Of a DNA stretch of 64,000 bases, positions 32,350 to 44,414 are shown piece after piece. Position numbers and translations under genes: made by a program. Below the pieces are notes generated by a model, which worked only from the letters and a program-made list of their open reading frames with translations, made no database searches and was not told the DNA's origin. The DNA lies in the NCBI GenBank assembly GCA_018417955.1, contig JACTVC010000006.1:620001-684000 (forward strand). Direction: 5' to 3'. The stretch's first letter is position 1; the number at the start of each line of letters is the position of its first letter. The stretch is from Laccaria trichodermophora (taxonomy: Eukaryota > Basidiomycota > Agaricomycetes > Agaricales > Hydnangiaceae).

Positions 32350-34480
32350 CACATTAATTCCTGCATTCAAGTTCGCTTACGCGTAAATCTTCGCGGCCGA
32401 TTTCTCTGACACTCTCCAGCTCAGGCCGTCCTGAGTGAGTAGTTGTCTTTTTTAAAGTTCTAAAGATGATGTCCAGCGTCGAAACATTCTTGTCCGTTCA
32501 AATTATCACTGGAGTGTAACACCCATCTCGCAGTTAATCAGCGAGTCACCACCTCAGGGCTTCGAATGCAAAGGTGACTTGTGCTACTGTAGCTGCTACG
32601 ACTACGATTAAATTCTGTCGCCTTCATGAGACACTTCACGTAGAATGTGAGTCTCTGGATAAATGGTCTTGTTGTTTTTTTGGAAGTCGGATAAGAGACA
32701 GTGGAGACCGACGGAACAGAATACGTGTTATCGGTGATACGACAACCCGAACCAAAAAATGCAGAGGCCAGAAACGATTTAACTAGCTATATAGCCCATG
32801 GCGAGATAAGACGAGGAGAGTTTTATCTTTAACCTCCCAGCAGCGGCCTACGGATTGTCATAAGCGCTCGGGCGATACTAAACGGTCAACTCTTGACAAG
32901 TGGGAACCAAATAACGACGAAGAGCCAATCAAAAGCCCTGGTGAGGCGAGGATAGGCGTTGAGGTAGAGGTAGAGGTAGAGGTATATTCCGGAGCGGTCC
33001 CAATAAGGAACGGAGCGGGTTGATATAAATTTTATTTATGTTTTACAGGTGGGTGCTGTGCTGATAACTCAAGATACTTCGAGAGAGCCATGGAAAATTC
33101 ATGCATGATCTAGAACAAGGAAGAACAAAGCAAATCACGACAACAAATCAACCATCACACAGTCGTGGCTGGGCACCAGTGGGCAGCCAGCCAATATTGA
33201 CCTGTTTGTTATTGATGATTGGGTACTTTCGACAGGCTATTCTCACCAGATAATATAACCACCCACTGAGAGCGGATGGAATTATCCCCACCCCCGCTCT
33301 TCCTCTACCAGACCACCACCTTATCGTGGCCCTACTCCCCTTGATACCCTACCCCCCCAAACACGAACATAAACGTTCTGAGGGGCCCTAGAACCAAATC
33401 AGAGCATTGTGAGCACCGCTCGGCCATGTATCGAGCTGGAGGACTCACCACCAGGAGTTAGACCCCATTATTGGCAAAAATGAGGACTAAAATGCCAGCG
33501 TACAACCCCTCTGCGCTGTACATCCCCTCTCCAACGATGCAACAGTCCCAATCCATGGCTAACGAGGGTCATAGAGTGGTCTGTGCGCATGCGTCAGAAC
33601 CATACGGCCTAGCCATGGGCACAAATTCAGGCTTTGGGGCGTCGGTGGGGTCTCCAGCCACCTCGTGCACTCCCCTGGTCTCGCCAATGTATACCGCTAG
33701 ACGTCCGTCCTCGTTGGGAAATGCCCCATCTCTCCACTCACATTCCTGCATACCACTGCCACCACTATCGCGCTACGGCATCTCAATCAACCCACTACTT
33801 GAAAGAGGAAGGACCTCGCCAATCAAGTACGACATCCGCTCGCCGCCGTCGTTCGCAACGAGTCGTCGTCATTTCGTCGACGACGACTGGTGGCGATATG
33901 AGAGGGCATCAAACCCGAACTTAGAATCTCTGACCATCCGCACGGCGCTTGTCAACAAACCCATCGTTACGTTCCCATCGAGGATCGACGATGGGGTCAT
34001 CACTGTGCAAGATGTGCTTCTCGCCGTGCACTGCGCGCTGCGAACTAGTGCCTTGGATGATCAGCATGGTCGAAATCGACGTCGACAAGCAGAGTTATGG
34101 AGACAAGGCGCTCCTGGGTCGTACCGCCCATCTGAAAATTACGAGCCCATCGACCTGGCTTTTGGATGCTATGGATGGGCTGGATTGACGCAGAGCCCGA
34201 CGGAGGGCGATGTTTGGATTCTGATGACAACGTGAGCTCACTGTGTCTTCGTCGGCACGATTAGACCATGACCAAGGACTGTAAAATAGTAAGTAGGATG
34301 TCGTGTAAGTGTGCAGAAGGACTTTAGAACTCCGACTCTGAGCTCGTTATGTAATTATAAGACCCTTGTACTAGTAAATATGCCTCTTTCCAACCTCTTT
34401 CCCCGCACCCTGCACGCTTGTTTCCCACACAAACGCATGCTCACCATAGGGCGAGCAAAAACTTAGAAGGACAATACGGT
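32350..34480 (+). repeat. Segmental duplication unit 1 (copy C)
   Basis: Sequence from about 32350 (ATTCCTGCAT...CGCGTAAA, then AAGATGATGTCCAGC) through copy C of the DUF6699-like gene resembles 35175-37000 in the same orientation. It includes about 1.1 kb of upstream noncoding DNA as well as the gene. A GAGGTA hexamer repeat of four to five units lies at 32959-32983 within unit 1 only. Confidence 0.7.
33492..34235 (+). CDS. DUF6699-like protein, copy C, 247 residues
   Basis: The gene is colinear with copies B and D from MPAYNPSALYIPSPTM to DVWILMTT with no gap. It keeps the shared landmarks GHRVVCAHASEP, SRYGISINPLLERG, IKYDIRSPPSFATSRRH, ITVQDVLLAVHCAL and YGWAGLTQSPTEGD. An in-frame ATG 12 bases upstream (33480) is possible, but conservation starts at 33492. 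It is followed tail-to-tail by a kinase pseudogene on the minus strand, the mirror image of the intact kinase / copy A pair at 20-23 kb. Function unknown. Confidence 0.72.
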   Translation: MPAYNPSALYIPSPTMQQSQSMANEGHRVVCAHASEPYGLAMGTNSGFGASVGSPATSCTPLVSPMYTARRPSSLGNAPSLHSHSCIPLPPLSRYGISINPLLERGRTSPIKYDIRSPPSFATSRRHFVDDDWWRYERASNPNLESLTIRTALVNKPIVTFPSRIDDGVITVQDVLLAVHCALRTSALDDQHGRNRRRQAELWRQGAPGSYRPSENYEPIDLAFGCYGWAGLTQSPTEGDVWILMTT

Positions 34481-34499
34481 TTAACGGTACACCTTTTGA

Positions 34500-35150
34500 T
34501 GATACTTAAGTGCGCGCAAGTTTTTCTGCCACGCGATCGATAAGCATCCTCAACCTAGTCATACTCGTCACAACCTCTTGCAGTGGGAACCATTTTCATG
34601 TCCGGGCCACTCAAAGGATTTGCATGCTAAAAGAACGAACAAATTTCCAAAGTTGTCCGTCAACATTGGCTCGGGTGGACACCTTGGATGCCTTTCACTG
34701 ATCAACTCCATAATTACAAGAGCGTCTTGAGCAATATCGTGGTGAGGTATCCTGCCGGTATTCACCTATCCAAATATAACTAAATTCGAAACAGACTATC
34801 TACTAGAAATTCGCACTCACCTGGAGCATGACATTTCCAAAGGAATGTACATCGCACGGCTTCGAAATAACTGGGGTATGTTATACGTCATATTCTAGAC
34901 GGTAGAGTTCAAACGCGGCCCATGTAGGTGTCGACCCACCAATGCGCAGTACCCAACACGATTGTTTCTCATTGAAGTACGTGTGTTAATGCTCTCACAA
35001 TTTAATACCCGTTCGACATTATAAGACTTTCTTTATTGTCGCCCAGGAAATAATGAAAGGAACCAGTTGCTTTCCACTGGTTTCCAGGGGCACACCCTTG
35101 AAGTATATGGTCCAAAATCGGACGTATGTAACACGTCAAGCTTCAAGGCC
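34500..35150 (-). pseudogene. Kinase pseudogene, inverted copy of the 20-22 kb kinase
   Basis: The minus strand carries blocks of the intact kinase in order: from about 35135 the PYTA..PW.ATGS part, near 34880 TPVISKPCDVHSFGNVML, and 34568-34765 GRIPHHDIAQDALVIMELIS followed by PPEPMLTDN. Several frames are used, and the segment with the catalytic loop and DFG motif is missing. It is thus a decayed copy that moved together with the DUF6699-like gene beside it. Confidence 0.75.
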
Positions 35151-35174
35151 TGCAGGGCGTTCTTCCTTCGACAT

Positions 35175-37250
35175 TACTTAATTCCTGCATCCGCTCACGC
35201 GTAAAACTTCGTGGCCGATTTCTCTAACATTATGTGACTCTGTCCGTGCCTTTCGAGCTTGGGTAAAATTCTAAAGATGATGTCCAGCATCGAGACATCT
35301 TTGCCCAAAGAAATCATTACTATACTGAACATCCATCTCGAATCGAACACACGTTATGGTGATGAATGAATGCCGTGGCCATGTAGTTGATTAGCAAGTC
35401 AACACTTTAGGGCTTTGAATGTAAAGGCGACTTATGCTACAGCTTGACCCGCTACGACGATATTAAGTTTTGTCGCCACTCGTGATACACCTAGGTGACT
35501 CGCATAGAAAGTCAGTCTGGTTATTTTGCTAGTGGGATAAGAAGTAGTGGAAACCGACGGAAAACACTACATATTATCGGTGATACGACAACAGGAACCA
35601 AAAATTGTAGAGGCCAGAAACGATCTAGCTAGCCCACGGCGGAAAGAAAAAAGAAAAGTTTCTGTAACCCCCTCGGCGTCGGCCAGATTACCATTAGCGC
35701 TCGAAACTCGACCCTGATGATGGCAGTACGGCAAATAAGAACCAACAGGACAGGGCCATAGCAGATAATATAACCACTCACCACGCGCGGATGGAAAAAT
35801 CCCCACCCCCCGCTCTTCCTCTAACCAAACCACCACGTTCTCGTGGCCCTACTCCCTTGGTACCCTACCCATTCAAACACGAAGACAAACGTTCCGACAG
35901 ATCCTAGAACCGAATCAGAGCATCGTGAGCATCGCTCGTCCATGTATCGAGCTGGAGAACTCACCATCACCAATTAGACCCCCCTCATCGGCAACAACGA
36001 CGACAAAGATGCCAGAATACAACTCCTACGCGTCATACATCCCCTCTCCGACGATGCAGCAGTCCCAATCCACAGCTGGCGATGGCCATAAGGTGGTCCG
36101 TGCGCATGCACCAGAACCATACGGCTCAGCCGCGAGCATGAACTCAGGCTTTGGAGTGTCGATGGGGTCTCCAGCCGCATCGTACGCTCCTCTCGTCTCG
36201 CCGATGTACACCGCAAGTCGTCCGTCCTCGTTAGGCAATCCCTTATCTCTCCACCCACATTCCTGCATACCACTGCCACCACTATCCCGCTACGGCACCT
36301 CAATCAACCCATTGCTTGAAAGAGGGACGACCCCACCAATCAAATACGACATCCGCTCGCCGCCGTCGTTCGCGACAAGCCGTCGTCACGTCGTCGACGA
36401 CGACCGATGGCGGCATGAGAGGGCATCAAACCCGAATCTAGGGTCTCTAACCATCCGCATGGCGCTCGTCAGCAAGCCCATCGTTGTGTTCCCATCGAGG
36501 ATCGACGATGGGGTCGTCACTGTGCAAGATGTGCTTCTAGCCGTGCATCACGCGCTGCGAGCTAGTGCCTTGGATGATCAGCATCGTCGACGACGACATC
36601 GACGAACAGAGTTGTGGAAGCAGGGCGCTCCTAGGTTGTATCATCCTCCTGAAGACTACCAGGCCATCGACGTGGCTGTTGGATGCTATGGATGGGCTGG
36701 ATTGACGCAGAGCCCGACGGAGAGCGATGTTTGGATTTTGATGACGACATGAGCTCGCTGTGTCTTCCTAGGCGCAATTATACCATGCCAAAGACGTGTA
36801 AAATAGTAGGATGTCGTGTAAGAGAGTAGCGCGAAGCAGAAGGACTTTAGAACTCCGACTCTGAGCTCGTCGTTATGTAAGACGTTTGTTGATATCAGGC
36901 CTCCTCCACCACATCCTGCGCGCTCAATGGGCGCTTGTTCCTCACACAAACGCATCCCCACCCTAAGACTAAGACGAACAGAATTTGATAAAACAGATTC
37001 CACTTGATACTTCTCGATGATTTTTAAGTGTGTGTCCGGTGCGCGCAGCGGCGCAAAGAAGACCAAAGAGGTCGAGATTAAGAGTTGAAAGTCGCCTGTT
37101 GGTGGCCTGCACAAGCAGCCGTCCGCCGTCTCGCAATCTCGAAAAAATCTCGGATGTCCTGCTTTCTCAGTATGTATGGAATATGACCTCAGATAATTTG
37201 GGGCCTTGCCCCTTCTTTTTGGTTTTGAACGAGGCAGTTTCTTGACCTCC
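35175..37250 (+). repeat. Segmental duplication unit 2 (copy D)
   Basis: This is the second direct unit, starting with the same noncoding upstream block as unit 1 and ending beyond copy D. Its 3' part (36760-37250) also matches 24500-25045 in inverse orientation, so copy B at 25 kb and copy D are closely related by a larger inverted duplication. Confidence 0.7.
36009..36752 (+). CDS. DUF6699-like protein, copy D, 247 residues
   Basis: This full-length member runs from MPEYNSYASYIPSPTM to DVWILMTT. It shares IKYDIRSPPSFATSRRH, SLTIRMALVSKPIVVFP and VTVQDVLLAVHHAL with copy B, and is closer to B than to C over the domain. The frame stays open upstream to 35925, but without an ATG that the other copies share, so 36009 is preferred. 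The 5' flank is shared with copies B and C, suggesting the same expression control. Function unknown. Confidence 0.72.
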   Translation: MPEYNSYASYIPSPTMQQSQSTAGDGHKVVRAHAPEPYGSAASMNSGFGVSMGSPAASYAPLVSPMYTASRPSSLGNPLSLHPHSCIPLPPLSRYGTSINPLLERGTTPPIKYDIRSPPSFATSRRHVVDDDRWRHERASNPNLGSLTIRMALVSKPIVVFPSRIDDGVVTVQDVLLAVHHALRASALDDQHRRRRHRRTELWKQGAPRLYHPPEDYQAIDVAVGCYGWAGLTQSPTESDVWILMTT

Positions 37251-37884
37251 AAAGCAAGGTCTTCGTTATGTAAGTTCTCTGGGTTTATTTTCGACAACCC
37301 AAAACTCAGCTCTCGCGCAAGCATGGTATGTTTATATTTCATTTTTCTACAGATCAGCTCGCAGGGCAATAAAACTTGTGGACGCCACGCCACGATGGCC
37401 GCAGAGAGAAAAAACGGAGTCACTACACACACTTATGGGCGTCTGAGTACTTATAACCCCTGGCTCCGCCCCAATAGACTATAATTTGACACTAAAAAAC
37501 CCCTGCGCGCAGATGGGAATGTGCCACCGTGCTCTCCGTCTAGCAGAACATTAACTACTCATACTCCCACTTCTTCGTACCCCATTCACTAAAACACAAA
37601 CATAAAGCTTTCAACGCCAAGTCCTATAACTGATCCAAGCCTGAGGATGATGCTCCACCCACGACACTTAGCTGATTAAGGTTCTCAAGAAGATAGAAAT
37701 TGTGCGAGTCACGGAAGCCGTTTTTCAGACCTTTCTTATGAGGTAAACAGAGCTTTCGGCACCCTTCCAAGTGGGGGGGCGTTGCGGGGAACCCACGGCA
37801 TCTTTAAATTTTAGTGGCTTCAATGCTTTACAAATTGATATTGGTAATGTTACATGCTTGGGCGAGCAAATCCTACACCCTCGT
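37251..37884. other. Intergenic, no supported gene
   Basis: The stretch is the right edge of the duplication and the 3' flank of the Rua1-like gene. It contains only short frames. A run of G near 37774 is the only compositional oddity. Confidence 0.4.
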
Positions 37885-40033
37885 TTAATTCTCTAGTTCT
37901 AAGAGCTTCTGAAAAACATAATCATCCTCGTACACATCGCATTCTCCAGAAATAGTCGATCCCTGATGGCAGGAGGCAGCGTGTTTCCACCTTTATCCGA
38001 AGAGTGAATTAGCTAGAGAAAGCCGAGAGAGGTACATACCAGTGGAGTTCCTTCACCTTCCAAGACAATCAACGATCAACAGGCCGAACAAAGAGTGAGA
38101 ATGTCGCCGACATTACCTTGCTTTCCAAGTCCTTGACGCCTTCCACGGCGACCCACTTGTCACATTTGTGACATTTTCCTTGCTGGATGTGCGTTTTTTC
38201 GTTCTTACCAGGTTTTGGGCGCTCAATGAGGCGGAAGGACGTTGGGGGTGAGAAGGGACGACCGGTGGACGCCGAAATTCCTACAGTGTCGTTGAATGGG
38301 TTAGCGTTCTCAATTTCAGTGGAGGAAATAAATAAGAACCATGTGCGTATTGCATGTGGTAACTGTAAATTGTTAGCTTCAAGACTTGGGAAAGAAATAT
38401 AAATGACGGCGCTGAAATATAATCGTATTAGAACTGCTACAGGTCATGGGCAGAGAACGTACCACTTGAAGGCAGAGAACTTCATCGCAAACCAAAGTTT
38501 CTTGTTCTCGCCACCCCGCTCGGCCGGCTCGACGCAGATGGGGCACATTCCCACCTTCTCTGTTCCTCTCCCTTTAACAAATCTCGGGGTATAAAGGTCA
38601 AGGCTTCCGCGAGGCATGTTGTAATTTCCCCCTGGATGGCGGACGTCGAACAAGGTACAAGGGGATCTTAGAAAAAATCAGATAGTGAACGGGCGTAGCA
38701 AAGAATAAAGATGTGTTTACTCGGCGTCTAGAGGCTGGAAATAGGAGCTTGCCGGGAAGCGTCGATAGAAGAGTGGGAACTTGGATGCGGTTGGGATTGA
38801 GGCTGGTAGAGTGCGCATGCCGAAGGTAACGTTGCTAACAGACTTTGAGGATGAAGGCGTGGGACAACTTGTGGGAGACGACGATGACGAGGCAGCAGAA
38901 GATTCAGAAGAGAACGATTCAGAAGAGGAGTCAGGTAGCTGGAGCGCACGGCTGCGTAGTCTTTTCCTTCGAATAAGAGGCGAAGAAGCATCCGCCAATC
39001 GGCGTTTGGGTTTCAGAGAGATTGAAATGCGTGGGACGAGTGAAGAGCTTGGAGTGAGTGGAGTCAGCGGAGAAAGGGATGCATGGTCAGATAAACGGAG
39101 CGGGGTTATTGGGTTTAGTAGGCTTCCATCAATTTGCGGTGGTTGATCTTTTGCTGAGAGAACTTCAGAATCGACAGGATCTTCGGGAGGACTGCTGGCG
39201 CGATAGACCCCTAGAGAATTCAGCTTACACGGCGACTGTAAGGAAGGAACATCAAGCGAAAAAGGGGATGAAGATTTCGGCCGCGAGGAGGTGAGAGGCA
39301 CAACGTCAGACTGATCAGGAGCGCAGCGAAGCTTTTCCATAAAGGTTGGGGAAGGGTCGGGTTTGTTGCGTTTGCTCCGTTTTCCACCGTTCTTAGACTT
39401 CGCGTCAGGCTTGGGTGTTTGTTGATGAGAGAGTGCCGGAGGTGCTTGAGGCGCACGGACGACGGGAGAGATGTCCGATTCGCAATACAGTAGGTTGTTC
39501 GGCAAAGACAAATCAAAGCGGCATCCGAAGGGAGAGCTAGAGAAATCCTCTTGAATGTACGAGAAAGCAGAGAACAGAGGTGAGCTTGAAGACATATCGG
39601 CATCAATAGTTTGAGGTTGAGCGGCAGTTGAAGTAGGAGAAAGGATTCCGAAAGTGGGGGGCGAAGAAGGCGTATTGAACAGAGTTGTAGCAGCAAAGTC
39701 AAGGGAAAGCATGCGATGATGAGAGTTGAGGGTAGCCGGGGGAATAGAGCTGGGGTATATCCGGTTGTCCGATGATGGAAAGAGTATTGGTCGAGTTTGT
39801 TGAGGATCCAGAAGGTTGAGATCATCAAGAAATTGCTGGGGATCGTAGAGGTAGTGCAAACACGCTTCGGCTTCCCTAGACCTTGAGTTCGGGTAGAATT
39901 CATCTTGAGCAGGAGATAGCGGTCGAATATGGGGAGACAAGTAGAACCGATCAGTAGAGTCCGGATGTGAAGAGCGTGTCGGGTCCCAAGGCGAAGCGTC
40001 GAGAGGCCACAGACGCGCCAAATCCGCGGACAT
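37885..40033 (-). CDS. Rua1-C-domain putative transcription regulator, 607 residues
   Basis: Six exons (40033-38721, 38666-38466, 38362-38340, 38280-38117, 38056-38040, 37990-37885) join in phase into 607 residues; two exons are only 23 and 17 bases. The N-terminal 430 residues are low-complexity (Ser/Pro-rich) with a basic patch (KNGGKRSKRNKPD). The C-terminal part has the cysteine/histidine pattern of the fungal Rua1 C-terminal domain (DUF4451): TPRFVKG, MCPIC, KLWFAMKFSAFNYHMQYAHG, ISASTGRPFSPP, KCHKCDKWVAVEG and WWKHAASCH. The founding member, smut Rua1, activates a glycolipid cluster; regulation of transcription here is inferred. The alternative TTG-started extension upstream ends in an intron-like TTTACAG, so ATG 40033 is chosen. 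Confidence 0.88.
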
Positions 40034-40509
40034 TGCAACAGAAATGTCCTGTAAACCAGACAAATCAGCTCACGAGAGGATGAAGCCAGGAGATGGATGG
40101 AGGTGAAGAGGTCAACGTTGTTGTTGGGCAGCGAGTCGGAGGACGATATGATGTTGATCGGAAATTGCCGAGCTCAGCCGAATGGCCCGAGCCCCAAACT
40201 TTTCTTCAACACAAATCCTCTTCCTTACGACGCCAGAAAAAACTAGGAACACGCTGGAATCTTTCGCGTAGGAAATTGGCCAAATTTTCTGCACGATGCT
40301 AAGATTAACTCTTTGAAGGGCGGGTAGGATGGTCGGGAGGCCCAGTAGGTACCAACCAAGATCTACTTGGTGACCCAAACGAAAGAAAAATCAAGCTACG
40401 CAGTCTATCCATGAATCAATGATATATATGGTCCGCTGAAGTCACTTGTAAAATCATAATGTTTACTCGCTAGGAAAGTTTCGTTAGAAGCGTTTAGAAG
40501 TTAAAATTT
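40034..40509. promoter_or_regulatory. Upstream region of the Rua1-like gene
   Basis: Between the start of the Rua1-like gene and the stop of the F-box gene, both on the minus strand, no coding sequence is supported. TTTACAG just upstream of 40033 could be a 5'-UTR intron acceptor. Confidence 0.4.
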
Positions 40510-41939
40510 CTAAGCGACGTACTCCATAAAGTCAAAGAAGACGATTTTCTTGTTGACCAACCCAGGTATCTGCTTTCGTAAATCGTGAAGCTCTTGTTCA
40601 AGGTCATATTCGGATTCGACATCCACTTGGAGGTCAGAACCACGATCCACCTGTGTGTCAGGTTCATCAGACATATGCAGGTCAGACTCCGACGACGTCG
40701 ACTCCGTTTCGTCATTCCTTTTGAATGAAACATCCACCCTTCTTAACTTCGAGAACCGAGGATGCGTTAAGATTGAATCCAACTCGTGCCAAAACGGAAG
40801 GCGGCAAAAACGGTTGAGCCAGTCATCATCGACACCATGTATATCGGTAGGAGGCGGACTGTAGTCCGCGAGCAATCTGAACTCCTCGAGATTGCTATCG
40901 GAGGTAATTTTTCGCAATTGATCGAGCAGGATTGGTAGAACGTTGAGGTGAGGGAAGGTTTCACAGGCATAGTAGGCTATGTCGAGAGAAAATACCCGAA
41001 GATTCGGGAACGCGCGGAAGTCTAGGAGTTCATGGGGAATGCCTGAGTTAAATTAGAGAGGAAAACATGTAGAAGAAATATAGGGATCTCACAAAATTGC
41101 TCATTGGACGGATACATCTGGATGATGTCCAGTTCTTCGAGTGACCGTGACATACAGTCCACGAGTGTTGACCATCCAACGAAATCAGCTGCACAGGTCA
41201 ACCCGACGCGTAACATTTTCAGACAAGATAAGTCGAGTGATTTGATCAGGGTAGGGATAATAAGAGCACAGTTGGTAATGTCCAAATATTCTAGCTGGCT
41301 CCGGACCCGAGGCTGTGCGATTTCAACGCCACTGGAGGTGTTGTCACTGAACTCCAGCAAATGTGTACCCCAGAGGGACAACCCTTTGAGATATCTTGAA
41401 GAGGTAACGACCTCATTGGGGATGTTCTTCATCTCAACAAACTCGATCTTGACCAAGCTGGGAAGCATGAATGTTTGAGAAAATGCAGCTACGAGTTCGG
41501 GCGGGAGGGTGGACCAGTCTAGCTTGCGGTAGTTCTCATCAGCGAGCCACGCTCTGATGGCTAAGAATTTGAGAGACACCAGGAGCGGCAAGAGCAACGG
41601 GAGTGTTTCTTCGCGCGATACCCATCCAACTCTGGCACCCTTTTCTGGATCTGGACTAGAAAATAGCGAATCTTCAATAACTATTCTCTTGATACATGAC
41701 CCAAGTCGAGGGTTGGCAGAGACGATGGCATACAAACCACGGCAATCTTTCGACCCCCGTTCGGCGTCATCGTCCGTGCCAAGGGTCATCTGGTTGAAAA
41801 GAACTCTGCGACTAGCTGCAAGAAATGACCTGCTGATGAGGGAGCAATTTAACAGACTTGGTAGGTCCTCATCAGGCTCGAGGTCATCGACGATTTTGTC
41901 GATCACCTCCTGTGGAAATGATAGTGGCGAGGGAGACAT
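40510..41939 (-). CDS. F-box domain protein, 459 residues
   Basis: Two exons (41939-41093 and 41042-40510) with a 50-base intron join in phase into 459 residues. The N-terminus has an F-box (LSFPQEVIDKIVDDLEPDED...LLNCSLISRSFLAASRR), the Skp1-binding module of SCF ubiquitin ligases. The remainder has irregular leucine-rich repeats (LEYLDITNCAL, LKMLRVGL, LEELDIIQM) expected to bind an unknown substrate. The tail is acidic with Ser/Asp (STSSESDLHMSDEPD). An in-frame extension to 42035 exists, but the F-box normally lies right after Met, so 41939 is used. Such genes are strongly expanded in mushrooms. Confidence 0.85.
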
Positions 41940-42333
41940 AGCTGGAAATTTTTCTGTTGAAGAAGTTGTTATCGAGTGCGCCTGATGCAAGGAAGAAAAC
42001 ACACGCTGAGTGACTTCTTGCTGAGGCTTCACCAAGAAAATCGGTACCGTTCTGACGATTGAGCCCGCTCCAAGTTAAAGCTTGCTTTGCAATCACAACG
42101 GTCTCTTGACTGTGGGCGATTCCTTCAACTGAAAACTACCCCCTACGGACAGTCGTTTTTTTTTTTTGATGTCGCCAGGAACTCTATTGAACAACGAGAT
42201 TGGAGCTGACACCCAGTGAGGGCGATTCTGAACGACAGGATTGATGGCAGTGCCGCGTGCTTGTAAGTGCTTGCCTCCTCATTGGAACTCCGAAATACGT
42301 GTCAACAACGTTTGCAACGGTGACGGCGCTATC
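41940..42333. promoter_or_regulatory. Bidirectional promoter region
   Basis: Start codons of the F-box gene (minus) and p24 gene (plus) face away from this 394-base gap. A T-run of 13-14 lies near 42155. No gene fits. Confidence 0.45.
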
Positions 42334-43241
42334 ATGGCTCTGCGACATTTTCTCTTATCTTTTTTTCTCTTCTTCTCACTTTCGGTTTCTGTCAAAGCCT
42401 CAGCTCTGACGACCTCAATTTCTGCCAACGAGAGGATATGTTTCTTCGCCGACGTTGACAAAGCTGGGGAAAAAATTGGGGTGCGTTGTTGGTTGATGCA
42501 GCGAAGACCAATGCTAACCTTCGTCGGTCTAGTTTTACTTCGCCGTACGTCAACAAGGCTATAGATGGCTGTGGTAGTCTCGGCCTAACTCCCAGAACCG
42601 ACAGGTGCAATCAGGAGGCGCATTCGACATTGATTTTGACATCAAAGACCCCAACCACAAGGTTATTTTGGATGGCGAGAGGGAGCGCCAGGGTGACTAC
42701 GTTCTCACCGCCAACACCGTCGGAGAATACTCTTTCTGTTTTGAGAATGACATGTCGACGTTGACGGACAAGCTGGTGGACTTTGACATTATGGTGGAGA
42801 GTGAGCCCAGGAGAGAGGCGCCGGGAAAGCCTGGCCAGATTTCAGAGCATACGAGCGCGTTGGAAGAGAGCGTGTTCAGGCTGAATGGTCTGCTGATGAA
42901 CATCAAGAGGATGCAGAAGCAGTGAGTGTCGTTTGAGTATGCCTTGTCGGACGTGACTGACCCCCATCGCAGTCATCATACCCAGGAAAATCGCGGGTTT
43001 TCTATCGTGAAATCGACACAAAAGTACGTCCGAAATTCTTCGAATGCGTTCCACGGCTAACGGTTATCACCAGTCGCCTATTCTGGTATGCAGTGATTGA
43101 GAGTCTAGGTGTCATCGGGATGGCGGTGTACGTAGCAGGTTCTACTTGTGTTTTGGCAAAGTATTTATGTTTCCATGTAGATTTCAGGTCTACGTCCTTC
43201 AGACTTTCTTCACGAAGACTGGGCGACGGTACAAGGTCTAG
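42334..43241 (+). CDS. p24/emp24 family cargo receptor
   Basis: Six exons (42334-42480, 42533-42544, 42605-42921, 42973-43023, 43074-43127, 43181-43241) join in phase; the second is only 12 bases (FYFA). The protein has a signal peptide (LLSFFLFFSLSVSVKASA), a GOLD domain with the paired cysteines (ERICFFADV and YSFCFEND), a coiled-coil (ALEESVFRLNGLLMNIKR), one C-terminal membrane span (WYAVIESLGVIGMAV) and a short cytosolic tail with an FF motif and basic residues (QTFFTKTGRRYKV) for COPI/COPII binding. p24 proteins cycle between ER and Golgi and select cargo such as GPI-anchored proteins. Which p24 subfamily this is cannot be fixed safely. Confidence 0.94.
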
Positions 43242-44414
43242 AGGTCAATTCCCCTCCCTGATATGTACATCTCCTCGGAACATTATATTATTGGGTTAGG
43301 TTTCGTTGAGTGGTGTGTCTTCTTTTCTTATCTTGCCCCAAGGCGGATAGACCAAGTGGAGCCTGCGCTGTTGCCCACACACCCCTCCTACCTAGCAAAT
43401 GAAAGTTTACCCACCACTCGGTTACATTCTCAAGTACTCGGGAATTTTTTGCCCTTTCTAACTCAGTTATGGTAAGGACGCCAGGTTTGAGTTCTTCCGA
43501 TGATTCTTGAGAAGAACTCATGTGTCGAAGTGCTCTGTTTGCCCTGTTCTGAGCAAGGTTCCCTTCCAGAAGCTCAAAAGGGAATGACAGGCGGACAGGT
43601 CCCCATGTTCATTTCAAGACATACGACTTCTTTTGATCGCTGGATCTCCTGCTCCAAATTGTTCAAATTGAGACATACGAAGGTCTTCTTTTGGCTGATC
43701 CGGCGCAGACTGCTTTTCCACTCATGGGCATATCATATTTTGCGGGGATTGCAGATACAAGACTCTGCCTACCTGACGACGTGATAAGAGGGGTGGCATA
43801 CGGATTGTGCATATGTGCCTCATCGGTGCCCAAGCAACCATTCTCACAAACGCCAAGTTAGCACCTCATGTGCGGTCGCTTGCACGATTGTAATGGCGAC
43901 AATTAGCTGTGGTGGTATTGAGGCCCCTCATTCCGTTCTATCAACGCGTTCACACCAGCCCGATGGATAAATTCGTGTTTCTGGTTGAGTGGCGAAATGG
44001 TTCAACATTGCCACTTGGAGTTTGTCTTCGTATTTTTAGACCGCACAATATTGGCCCCCCGAAAGACAGTGCGGTGTTGGAGCGCAATTATACATCGTGG
44101 CTAGCGTTGACGTTGAGCATCAAATGCCTCCGCCCGTGAGTTTTCCATTTCCTCTTGTATAATGCGACGAGGCCTCATCATTCCTCAGACCTTCCTCTGG
44201 CCAAAAATAATCCGTCGAAATTGTTCCGCTTTCGGAAGGGGTTTCGCGAAGACAGTAAGTATGACGGCGCGATGTCTATCGACATGACCGTGATTGACGG
44301 GCGCCCTTTTCATCAGTCAAAAGAATGGCAGTTTAAGAATGGCCTTGGTTCGTGCCCCTCTCCCTTCGGAGCATTCTCACTCTTAAACGCGTCCCCTTGC
44401 CCGTTTCACGCACC
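43242..44414. other. Intergenic, no supported gene
   Basis: This 1.17-kb gap has only frames under 95 codons with no domain. It contains the p24 3' region and the upstream region of the 7-TM gene. I could not build a spliced gene through it. Confidence 0.4.

Noticed and set aside
36686..37432. Minus-strand frame of 248 codons
   Set aside because: No ATG start, antisense to the 3' end of DUF6699-like copy D, and the sequence is duplicated noncoding flank.
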